Of a DNA stretch of 64,000 bases, positions 1 through 7,096 are shown piece after piece. Both the position numbers and the translations under genes were made by a program. Numbering within the stretch: the first letter of the stretch is position 1; every line of letters starts with the position of its first letter. A model generated the notes under the pieces. The model was not told where the DNA came from, did not search any database, and saw only the letters and a list, made by a program, of their open reading frames with translations. The stretch is taken from the NCBI GenBank assembly GCA_000024525.1, contig CP001769.1, positions 5,613,001 to 5,677,000 of the forward strand, written 5' to 3'. This DNA is from Spirosoma linguale DSM 74. GTDB taxonomy: Bacteria; Bacteroidota; Bacteroidia; Cytophagales; Spirosomataceae.

Positions 1-1
1 G

Positions 2-1081
2 TACCAGCAGGTCAATTTTCTGCGGGAGCAAAACCTGGGCGTGAACCTCGACCATACCCTCGTGGTTCATGCCCCCGCAGGAAAAAACGCCCGGCAGGAT
101 TACGGTCGGTTTCGGCAAATGCTGCTCGATCAGGCGCAGGTAAAAGCCGTATCGCTGTCGGGCACGGTGCCCGGCCTGGGCTCGACCCAGATGGGGACAA
201 CAACGGGGCTCAACCTGTCGGACGCCGTCAAAAAAACGTATTACAACTTTTACCTGACCCGCATCGACACCTCGTTTATCGACCTGATGGGCCTTAAACT
301 ACTGGCGGGCAAGAACTTCGATGCCACCACCCGGCCGGGTTTTGCCGACACAACCGACCGGCAACTGATTGTCAATGAAGAAGCGATCCGGCTTTGGGAA
401 ATTCCATCGCCCCAGGAAGCCATCGGCAAGCGGATAGATCTTTGGGGACATAAGGCGACGATTCGGGGCGTTATCAACAACTACCATTACGAATCGCCCA
501 AAGCGGCTCATATTCCGATCATCCATATGTACTCGCCCGATTTCAAATCGTTCGCCAGTGTAAAGTTTGCCGGGGGTAAGGCCAACGAACAGCTCGCTAC
601 CCTCAAACGAATCTACGAAGCCAATTTTCCCTATTCGCCGTTCAGCTACTTCTTCATGGACGCTGAATATGACAAGCAGTATAAGGCCGACGACCGCTTC
701 CAGCAGGTGTTTGGTGCCCTGACCGGGTTCGCCATTCTGATTTCCTGCCTGGGTCTGTTCGGTCTGGCGACGTTTACCGTTACCAAGCGAACGAAGGAGA
801 TCGGCATTCGCAAAGTCATTGGGGCCAGCACCACAAACCTGATGCTTTTGCTCTCGAAAGAGTTTATCCGAACCGTCCTGATCGCCATACTGATCGGCCT
901 GCCTGTTACCTATTTTCTAGTCAAAAACTGGCTGGCCAATTATGCAGTCCGTATTGAACTAAGCTGGTGGCTTTTCGCGGCCCCCGCCCTGTTGATCCTG
1001 ATTCTGGTCCTTATATCCATTAGCAGTAAAACCATTGCAACGGCCCTGATGAACCCCGTGAAAAGTTTGCGGTCGGAATGA
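2..1081 (+). CDS. FtsX/MacB-type ABC transporter permease, 5'-truncated by the window edge
   Basis: The reading frame is open from base 2, and the first residues (YQQVNFLREQNLGVNLD) match the stretch that follows the middle membrane helix in this family, so the start lies outside the window. The 359 visible residues are the second half of a duplicated permease: a periplasmic MacB_PCD-like domain, then three membrane helices with the coupling-loop motif RTKEIGIRKVIGAS near base 790. It ends NPVKSLRSE, like most of the following permeases. Such proteins normally need a MacB/LolD-type ATPase and act in export or envelope remodelling; no ATPase gene is visible here. Substrate unknown. Confidence 0.93.
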   Translation, partial: YQQVNFLREQNLGVNLDHTLVVHAPAGKNARQDYGRFRQMLLDQAQVKAVSLSGTVPGLGSTQMGTTTGLNLSDAVKKTYYNFYLTRIDTSFIDLMGLKLLAGKNFDATTRPGFADTTDRQLIVNEEAIRLWEIPSPQEAIGKRIDLWGHKATIRGVINNYHYESPKAAHIPIIHMYSPDFKSFASVKFAGGKANEQLATLKRIYEANFPYSPFSYFFMDAEYDKQYKADDRFQQVFGALTGFAILISCLGLFGLATFTVTKRTKEIGIRKVIGASTTNLMLLLSKEFIRTVLIAILIGLPVTYFLVKNWLANYAVRIELSWWLFAAPALLILILVLISISSKTIATALMNPVKSLRSE

Positions 1082-1082
1082 A

Positions 1083-1230
1083 AATAGGAAGGAGGTAGGA
1101 GCGAGGATGTAGGAGTTGCTGACCGCACCGCAGCCGCGGACGGTCGGCGGACCGGCATACAATGCCGCCGGATGACTCCTACCTCCTCGCTTCTAACTTC
1201 TAACTCCTAGTACTCGCTCCTAACTCCTAC
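1083..1230. repeat. Intergenic copy of the GGAGTTGCTGAC / GCCGGATGGCTCC repeat family
   Basis: The whole gap between two permeases is made of a purine-rich left arm (AGGAGGTAGGAGCGAGGA), a core at about 1111-1180 that begins AGGAGTTGCTGAC and ends GCCGCCGGATGACTCCT, and a pyrimidine-rich right arm built of CTCCT/CTCGCTCCT units. The arms are imperfect inverted repeats. The same core occurs at about 9541-9592, 46611-46650 and 48160-48194. Confidence 0.75.
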
Positions 1231-1236
1231 ATACTC

Positions 1237-3690
1237 ATGTTAAAAAGCTATCTCACCACCGCCCTGCGCGCGCTGAAGCGCAACTGGAGTTACTCCACCA
1301 TCAATGTGCTGGGCCTGACGCTCAGCCTTGCCTGCTGCCTGCTTTTGTTTCTGGCCATTCGCTATGAACTGAGCTTCGACCGGCACAATACGCACGCGGA
1401 TCAAACCTATCGGCTGATTTCATCCAGTAAAAAGTCGAACAGCGACCGCTGGCAGGTCGGTATGCCACTGCCTGCGTTACCCGCCCTGCGGAATGATTTT
1501 CCAGCCCTGAAACACGATGTTACGATGGTGTACCGAGTGGCGAATGTGGTTGTCAGTGTGCGCGGGAAAACCAATGCAGCGACCAAAAAATTTCAGGAGG
1601 GCGATGGCGTCATTGCCTTCGCCGAACCCGAATACTTCCGTCTGTTCGATTACACCTGGAAACGTGGCAGCCCGCAAACATCCCTCAACAACCCTAATAC
1701 CGTTGTTCTGAGCGAGGGAATGGCCGAAAAATATTTTGGCGCAGGTAACCCGATTGGCAAAACGCTACGGCTCGAAAACAAGACGGATTTCGTGGTAACG
1801 GGTGTCGTGCAGGAGCCATCTGCCACCACCAGCCTGCCCTTTAGCGTCCTATTATCGTTCTCCTCCCTGAAACAGTTCGGGGCCAGCACCAACTGGGACG
1901 ATTGGCAATCAACATACGGGGGCGCACAAATCTACCTGAAGCTGCCCAACGCGCCCGCCGATCAGCCGATGGCCGCAGCGCAGATGGACAAACAACTGGT
2001 TGCGTTTATCAATAAATACCACGAGCCCGACACGGCCCATGACCTCGTTTATGCGCTGCAACCCCTTACCAGCATCCATTTCGACACCCGGACCGACAAT
2101 TTCACCAAGCGGACGGTCAGTATGGAAATGATCTGGGCTATGGGATTGATTGGTTTATTCATCCTGATTACGGCCTGTGTCAACTTCGTCAATCTAGCCA
2201 CCGCCCAGGCTATCCGCCGAGCCAAGGAAGTGGGGGTCCGGAAAGTGCTGGGGAGTTCGCGGGGGCAACTGGTTCGGCAGTTCCTGGGCGAAACGGGTGT
2301 GCTGACGGCCCTGGCGGTGGGCCTGTCGCTGGTGGTGGCGCAGGTGTCACTGCCTTATGTGGGTGAGCTGCTCAATATCAAGCCGGGAGCCGCCACGGTA
2401 TTCGACCCGATGGTACTAGGCTTTCTGCTGATGCTGGGTTTACTCACAACAGTATTGGCGGGGTTTTATCCGGCCCTGGTGCTATCGGGCTACCAGCCCA
2501 TTATGGCCCTGAAGGGCAAGATACGGACATCGGGACGGGGCAATACGCAGTTGTCACTCCGCCGGGGACTGATTGTGGGCCAGTTCGCTATTTCACAGTT
2601 GCTCATCATCGGCACCATCATCGCCTACAGCCAGATGACGTATTTCAGATCGGCCGATCTGGGCTACAGCCGGGATGCGGTGCTGACGGTGAACATCCCC
2701 GAGAAAAAGCCCGGCCAGCTCGAAAACCTGAAGGCCAAACTAACGGGCTTACCGGGTATCCAGTCGATGAGTTTCGGCATGACCACCCCATCTTCAACCA
2801 GCAACTGGACCACCGGTTTCCGCTTTGAGAACGACGACAAAGAACCCGACTTTGGTGCCCTTATGCGTCCGGCAGATACGGCCTATGTACACACCTACGG
2901 CCTGAAACTGCTGGCAGGACGCATGTACCAACCGGGCGACACCATGCGCGAGTTTGTCATCAACGAAGCCTTCATGAAGCGCTTAGGCTTTCAGAAGCCT
3001 GAGCAGGTCATTGGCAAGTTTATGCGGGTAAACGGCGAAGACCTGAAAAAACCAATTGTCGGCGTGGTGAAAGACTTCAATGCCTTTTCGCTCCATCAGA
3101 AAATCGAGCCAAGTGTACTGACCTCCTACCGCGACCAGTATCGGAGTCTGGGCATCAAACTAGACCCGCAGCATACCAGCCCGGAGGCCATCAGCCAGCT
3201 AGTACAAGAGGTAGAGCGCGCCTGGAATGCGACCTTTCCCGACTTCGTATTCAAGTACACCTTCCTGGATGAAACCCTGACAAACTTTTACAAGAGTGAA
3301 GAACGGATGTATTCGCTGTTCCAGTTACTGGCGGGCATCGCCCTGTTTATCGGTTGCCTGGGGCTATATGGCGTGGTGGCGTTCATGGCCGAAACCCGCA
3401 CCAAAGAAGTGGGTGTGCGCAAAGTGCTGGGCGCGTCGACAGCCCATATCTTCGGCCTGTTCTCCCTCGACTTCGTCCGGCTGGTGCTGATCGCCCTGGT
3501 GCTGAGTTCGCCGATAGCCTGGTATGTCATGGATAAATGGCTGCAAAAATTCGCCTACAAGATCGACATCGAATGGTGGATGTTCGTCGTGGCCGGTGTG
3601 CTGGCAGTAGGCATTGCCCTGTTGACAGTCAGTTTCCAAAGCGTGAAAGCCGCCTTGATGAACCCGGTAAAATCCCTGCGGTCAGAATAG
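1237..3690 (+). CDS. FtsX/MacB-type ABC transporter permease, 817 aa, duplicated architecture
   Basis: Complete permease with the eight-helix duplicated layout. Membrane helix 1 is at about residues 20-43, a periplasmic MacB_PCD domain follows, helices 2-4 span about 294-415 with the coupling loop RRAKEVGVRKVLGSS near 328, helix 5 is near 447, a second periplasmic domain follows, and helices 6-8 fill the C-terminus with RTKEVGVRKVLGAS starting at residue 721. It ends ALMNPVKSLRSE. In MacB/FtsX proteins these loops dock a separate ATPase, which is missing here. The ATG at 1237 gives the family start MLKSYLTTALRALKRN. The gene follows the 148-bp repeat element directly, so transcription may continue from the upstream permease. 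Substrate unknown. Confidence 0.94.
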   Translation: MLKSYLTTALRALKRNWSYSTINVLGLTLSLACCLLLFLAIRYELSFDRHNTHADQTYRLISSSKKSNSDRWQVGMPLPALPALRNDFPALKHDVTMVYRVANVVVSVRGKTNAATKKFQEGDGVIAFAEPEYFRLFDYTWKRGSPQTSLNNPNTVVLSEGMAEKYFGAGNPIGKTLRLENKTDFVVTGVVQEPSATTSLPFSVLLSFSSLKQFGASTNWDDWQSTYGGAQIYLKLPNAPADQPMAAAQMDKQLVAFINKYHEPDTAHDLVYALQPLTSIHFDTRTDNFTKRTVSMEMIWAMGLIGLFILITACVNFVNLATAQAIRRAKEVGVRKVLGSSRGQLVRQFLGETGVLTALAVGLSLVVAQVSLPYVGELLNIKPGAATVFDPMVLGFLLMLGLLTTVLAGFYPALVLSGYQPIMALKGKIRTSGRGNTQLSLRRGLIVGQFAISQLLIIGTIIAYSQMTYFRSADLGYSRDAVLTVNIPEKKPGQLENLKAKLTGLPGIQSMSFGMTTPSSTSNWTTGFRFENDDKEPDFGALMRPADTAYVHTYGLKLLAGRMYQPGDTMREFVINEAFMKRLGFQKPEQVIGKFMRVNGEDLKKPIVGVVKDFNAFSLHQKIEPSVLTSYRDQYRSLGIKLDPQHTSPEAISQLVQEVERAWNATFPDFVFKYTFLDETLTNFYKSEERMYSLFQLLAGIALFIGCLGLYGVVAFMAETRTKEVGVRKVLGASTAHIFGLFSLDFVRLVLIALVLSSPIAWYVMDKWLQKFAYKIDIEWWMFVVAGVLAVGIALLTVSFQSVKAALMNPVKSLRSE

Positions 3691-3699
3691 GACGTTAAC

Positions 3700-3727
3700 G
3701 TAGAGACAGGGCGTGCCCTGTCTCTAC
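3700..3727. repeat. 28-bp GTAGAGAC palindrome, variant copy
   Basis: Perfect inverted repeat GTAGAGACAGGGC, 2-nt centre, GCCCTGTCTCTAC, ten bases after a permease stop codon. It has the same outer arms as the copies at 6842, 12102, 21276 and 24969 but a different centre (AGGGC in place of AACGC), a compensatory change that suggests selection for the hairpin. The preceding ACGTTAAC is also shared with the 21276 copy. Confidence 0.85.
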
Positions 3728-3753
3728 CATACCTACCCAATACACAAATTTCC

Positions 3754-3790
3754 TGTCCAGGATCGTACAGAAACTGTCCGTTTCTGGACA
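3754..3790. promoter_or_regulatory. Tandem operator/enhancer pair upstream of the PadR gene
   Basis: Two 16-bp sites, TGTCCAGGATCGTACA (3754-3769) and TGTCCGTTTCTGGACA (3775-3790), start 21 bp apart, about two helical turns. The second is a TGTCC-N6-GGACA palindrome. The second site ends 54 bp before the GG of a -24/-12-like element at 3843. Five other intergenic regions repeat this layout. Function as a binding site for a sigma-54 activator is inferred. Confidence 0.65.
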
Positions 3791-3802
3791 GCGGCTACTA
3801 TC

Positions 3803-3837
3803 AAAAAAGGCTATTCCTCAGTGGAATAGCCTTTTTT
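3803..3837. terminator. Intrinsic terminator, probably bidirectional
   Basis: 15-bp perfect stem AAAAAAGGCTATTCC / GGAATAGCCTTTTTT with a 5-nt loop. It lies between the operator pair and the -24/-12-like element, so it would stop read-through from the upstream permease before the PadR promoter. Confidence 0.9.
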
Positions 3838-3842
3838 ACTTT

Positions 3843-3858
3843 TGGCAGTTGATTTGTA
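3843..3858 (+). promoter_or_regulatory. Candidate sigma-54 (-24/-12) promoter of the PadR-permease pair
   Basis: TGGCAGTTGATTTGTA: the GG and TTG elements are at sigma-54 spacing (TGG at position 1-3, TTG at 12-14). The canonical C after TTG is absent. The start codon at 3889 would lie about 20 bases after the expected transcription start. Confidence 0.5.
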
Positions 3859-3888
3859 CGATAAAATATAAACTAATCAGATAAGGCA

Positions 3889-4227
3889 ATGCGTCGAACG
3901 TATTTAGGCGAGTTTGAGGAAGTGGTCCTGCTCATGGTTGCCATTCTGGATGGCGAAGGCTACGGCGTTACGGTCAGTCAGGCGCTGGAAGAGCACACGG
4001 GTCGGGTGGTTACCTTCGGTACTGTTCACAACACCCTCATCAGGCTGGAAGAGAAAGGCTTTGTGCAGTCTGAACTGGGCGGAGCCACTGCCGAACGGGG
4101 TGGTCGGCGCAAGCGGCTTTTCCGGGTTACGGCCCTGGGTAGCCGGGCGTTGCAGGAAATCCAGCAGCTTCGGCAGGAGTTATGGCAGTTGGTTCCACCT
4201 CACTCACTCCAACTTGGCGGGGTATGA
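3889..4227 (+). CDS. PadR family transcriptional regulator
   Basis: A 112-residue winged-helix protein with the PadR core: MRRTYLGEFEEVVLLMVA, then YGVTVSQALEEHTG, then a recognition region FGTVHNTLIRLEEKGFVQSE and the wing GGRRKRLFRVTALG. PadR repressors respond to small hydrophobic compounds or envelope stress and often control neighbouring efflux genes. Its stop overlaps the next start as ATGA (4224-4227), so it is translationally coupled to a permease with a permease-prefix domain, a pairing seen in other Bacteroidota and Acidobacteriota. It probably controls that permease; ligand and operator are unknown. Confidence 0.9.
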   Translation: MRRTYLGEFEEVVLLMVAILDGEGYGVTVSQALEEHTGRVVTFGTVHNTLIRLEEKGFVQSELGGATAERGGRRKRLFRVTALGSRALQEIQQLRQELWQLVPPHSLQLGGV

Positions 4228-6845
4228 AATCCAACCCTACCCCACCACGCTGGGCGCACTGGCTACTGAGACAGTTGCATCCCAACAATACCCTCGAAGA
4301 AGTGGAGGGCGACCTGGACGAACTCTACGCCTACTGGCATGGGCGCGCGGGCAAGACTCAGGCTACGCTCCACTATGTACTCAATGTGATATCGGTACTG
4401 CCGCCTTTTGTGCGACGACGAAAACAAGCGCAACAACTATACGAACACGTTTCTCCCCTCCATCCCACTATGATCCGCAACTACCTAAAAATCGCCTGGC
4501 GAAACCTCACAAAGAACAAAGTTTACTCCTTTATCAACATCAGCGGGCTGGCAACGGGTATGGCCGTAACGATCATGATTGGCCTGTGGGTGTACGACGA
4601 GCTATCCTTCGACCGACAAACCAAACATTACGACCGCATTGCCCAACTTTGGCAGTTTGTAACGTTCGATGTCGAAAAGACATCGTACAACTCGTTACCC
4701 ATCCCGCTAGCTCAGGAACTCCGCAGTAAATACCCCGATTTTGAATTGGTTAGTCTGGCTTCATTCGACCGTACGGCGGTGCTAGCTTCGGGCGAGAACC
4801 GATTCACCAAAACGGGCAATTACGTGGAGCCGGATTTCTTACCGATGATGTCGGTTAAGATGCTGGTCGGTACTTACAGAGGCTTAACGGATGTAAATAG
4901 CATTTTACTGTCGGCGGCTACGGCTAAAAACTTATTTGGTACAGCTGATCCTATCAATAAGCTTATCAAACTCGACAATAAAGTGAACGTCCGGGTAACG
5001 GGGGTTTACGAAGATTTTCCGCAGAACAGCAGCTTCAAAGCCACGCTTTTTCTGGCTCCCTGGCGTCTGTTAATGGCAATTAACGAGAATGCCAGAGGTC
5101 AGCTGGATCAATGGGACAGTAATGGGTTCCCGATTTATGTACAACTCAAAAACGGGGTTTCAGCCGACCAGGCCTCGGCCAGGATCAAGGATATTCGAAT
5201 GAAGCGGGAGAACCCACCGCCCTATAAACCCGAATTTTTTCTGCATCCAATGTCGAAGTGGCATTTGTATTCCGATTTCAAGAACGGGGTCAATACGGGT
5301 GGACTCATTCAGTTTGTGTGGCTGTTTGGCGTCATTGGCGTGTTCGTCTTGTTGCTGGCCTGCATCAACTTCATGAATCTGAGCACGGCCCGCAGCGAGA
5401 AACGCGCCAAAGAAGTGGGTATCCGCAAGGCCGTCGGCTCGCTACGAGAACAGCTCATCAGCCAGTTTTTTGCCGAGTCGCTTTTAGTAACTGGACTAGC
5501 GTTTGTACTGGCCCTGGTGCTGGTTCAGCTGTCGCTGCCGCTGTTTAACACGATTGCGGATAAAGAAGTACAAATTTTATGGTTCAGCCCCGTGTTCTGG
5601 TTAATTGGCCTGGGATTTACCCTGCTCACCGGGCTGATCGCGGCCAGTTATCCGGCGCTGTACCTGTCGTCTTTCCAACCAATAAAAGTCCTGAAAGGAA
5701 CCATCAAAATGGGGCGTTTTGCGGCTATACCTCGTAAAGTGCTGGTCGTTTTTCAGTTTGCCGTGTCCATTACGCTCATCATCGGCACCATAATCGTGTT
5801 GCGTCAAATTGAGTTTGCCAAAGATCGACCGGTTGGGTACAGCCGCAGCAAACTAGTCGAAGTGAGGATAAATACACCCGAACTGGTTGGCCAATACAAT
5901 CCGTTGCGAACCGATTTACTAAACACGGGCGCCGTTGCCAACATGTCGGAATCGGATAAACCGCTAACGGCTGACTACGGCGGCACAACCAATATTTCAT
6001 GGCCGGGCAAAACGCCCGACATGCACCCCTTGATCATTGCCAACCTGATTACGCATGATTTTGGAAAGACTATAGACTGGCAGCTAACAACCGGGCGCGA
6101 TTTCTCAAGGGCGTTTACCACCGATTCATCGGCGATGATACTGAACGAATCGGCCCTTAAGTTGATGGGGCTGACCCGGCCACTAGGCACATTGATTAAG
6201 CAAAGTGGCCGGGAATACCGGGTTATTGGCATCGTGAAAGACATTATCAACGGCAATCCATTTGAAGCGATAAAACCATCTTTTTTCGTACTAGACTACA
6301 GGAATGTGAACATTATCACCCTTAAGCTGGCTCCGCAAGTGCCAACCAGCCAGGCACTGGAAAAAGTGGCGGAGGTGTTCAAAAAATACAACCCGGCGGC
6401 TCCATTCGAGTATACGTTTGTAGATGATGAGTACGGCAAAAAATTTGGCAGAGAAACTCGTATCGGCAATCTGGCAATGATTTTTGCCGCCTTCGCTATC
6501 TTTATTTCCTGCCTTGGCATTTTTGGCTTGGCTTCGTTTATGGCCGAGCAGCGTACCAAAGAGATCGGTGTCCGCAAAGTGCTGGGAGCCTCGGTGATGA
6601 ACCTATGGGGACTACTTTCCAGAGATTTTATCGTGCTGATTTTGATTTCGGTTGGAATTGCTACACCCATAGCCTGGTACTTTCTGAACAGCTGGCTGCA
6701 GAATTACACTTACCGCACCACAATTGTCTGGTGGGTCTTTGCCCTGACCGGCGCAGGTACGTTATTGCTTACGCTGCTTACAGTGAGTTTCCAGAGCGTG
6801 AGAGCCGCGTTGATGAATCCGGTAAAATCCCTGCGGTCGGAGTAG
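4224..6845 (+). CDS. FtsX/MacB-type permease with N-terminal permease-prefix domain, 873 aa
   Basis: The start is placed at 4224 (ATGA overlap with padR) and not at the earlier in-frame 4182, which would run 46 bases into padR. Residues 1-75 form a permease-prefix (PPD2-like) domain: PPRWAHWLLRQLHPNNTLEE, VEGDLDELYAYW and VLNVISVLPPFVRRR. A normal duplicated permease follows from MIRNYLKIAWRNL, with coupling loops KRAKEVGIRKAVGS near residue 392 and RTKEIGVRKVLGAS at 777, and the end ALMNPVKSLRSE. The prefix domain is specific to permeases encoded beside PadR regulators and may link regulator and transporter. The TAG stop lies inside the 28-bp palindrome that starts at 6842. No ATPase gene is adjacent. 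Confidence 0.93.
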   Translation: MKSNPTPPRWAHWLLRQLHPNNTLEEVEGDLDELYAYWHGRAGKTQATLHYVLNVISVLPPFVRRRKQAQQLYEHVSPLHPTMIRNYLKIAWRNLTKNKVYSFINISGLATGMAVTIMIGLWVYDELSFDRQTKHYDRIAQLWQFVTFDVEKTSYNSLPIPLAQELRSKYPDFELVSLASFDRTAVLASGENRFTKTGNYVEPDFLPMMSVKMLVGTYRGLTDVNSILLSAATAKNLFGTADPINKLIKLDNKVNVRVTGVYEDFPQNSSFKATLFLAPWRLLMAINENARGQLDQWDSNGFPIYVQLKNGVSADQASARIKDIRMKRENPPPYKPEFFLHPMSKWHLYSDFKNGVNTGGLIQFVWLFGVIGVFVLLLACINFMNLSTARSEKRAKEVGIRKAVGSLREQLISQFFAESLLVTGLAFVLALVLVQLSLPLFNTIADKEVQILWFSPVFWLIGLGFTLLTGLIAASYPALYLSSFQPIKVLKGTIKMGRFAAIPRKVLVVFQFAVSITLIIGTIIVLRQIEFAKDRPVGYSRSKLVEVRINTPELVGQYNPLRTDLLNTGAVANMSESDKPLTADYGGTTNISWPGKTPDMHPLIIANLITHDFGKTIDWQLTTGRDFSRAFTTDSSAMILNESALKLMGLTRPLGTLIKQSGREYRVIGIVKDIINGNPFEAIKPSFFVLDYRNVNIITLKLAPQVPTSQALEKVAEVFKKYNPAAPFEYTFVDDEYGKKFGRETRIGNLAMIFAAFAIFISCLGIFGLASFMAEQRTKEIGVRKVLGASVMNLWGLLSRDFIVLILISVGIATPIAWYFLNSWLQNYTYRTTIVWWVFALTGAGTLLLTLLTVSFQSVRAALMNPVKSLRSE

Positions 6846-6869
6846 AGACAACGCATGCGTTGTCTCTAC
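6842..6869. repeat. 28-bp GTAGAGAC palindrome overlapping a stop codon
   Basis: Perfect 14+14 palindrome (GTAGAGACAACGCA and its reverse complement). The TAG at 6843-6845 is both part of the left arm and the stop codon of the preceding permease, so the repeat inserted at, or supplied, the end of the gene. Confidence 0.9.
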
Positions 6870-6871
6870 GT

Positions 6872-6908
6872 TGTCCACGAACGTACAAACCCTGTCCGAT
6901 TCTGGACA
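6872..6908. promoter_or_regulatory. Tandem operator/enhancer pair
   Basis: TGTCCACGAACGTACA (6872-6887) and TGTCCGATTCTGGACA (6893-6908), starts 21 bp apart. The first site has the same GTACA right half as the first site in two other pairs (3754 and 25014). The second ends 64 bp before the GG of the candidate promoter at 6971. Confidence 0.65.
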
Positions 6909-6930
6909 AAGGGAATTCGTCTTTTCTCAG

Positions 6931-6964
6931 AAAGAGCCCATTCCGGACCGGATGGGCTCTTTTT
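6931..6964 (+). terminator. Intrinsic terminator between operator pair and promoter
   Basis: AAAGAGCCCAT (6931-6941) pairs with ATGGGCTCTTT (6952-6962), followed by T residues. It sits in the same place in the layout as the terminator at 3803. Confidence 0.85.
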
Positions 6965-6970
6965 ATAGTT

Positions 6971-6986
6971 TGGCAAAGCATTTGAC
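6971..6986 (+). promoter_or_regulatory. Candidate sigma-54 (-24/-12) promoter
   Basis: TGGCAAAGCATTTGAC, with TGG and TTG at sigma-54 spacing. The start codon is at 7097, giving a leader of about 100 bases. The usual C after TTG is missing. Confidence 0.45.
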
Positions 6987-7096
6987 ACATAGGGATAGAA
7001 CAAATCAACCAGCTCGGCGGGCAGGCCTATGTATAGCCCCGATGTGTAGAACGACAACCCATTTTCGGTGGCTTTCAAAACTCAATTAAGACAGAT

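Noticed and set aside
3914..4729. A 271-codon open frame overlapping padR and the prefix-domain permease
   Set aside because: It is out of frame with both genes, which have clear family matches and an ATGA junction; its product shows no recognisable domain.
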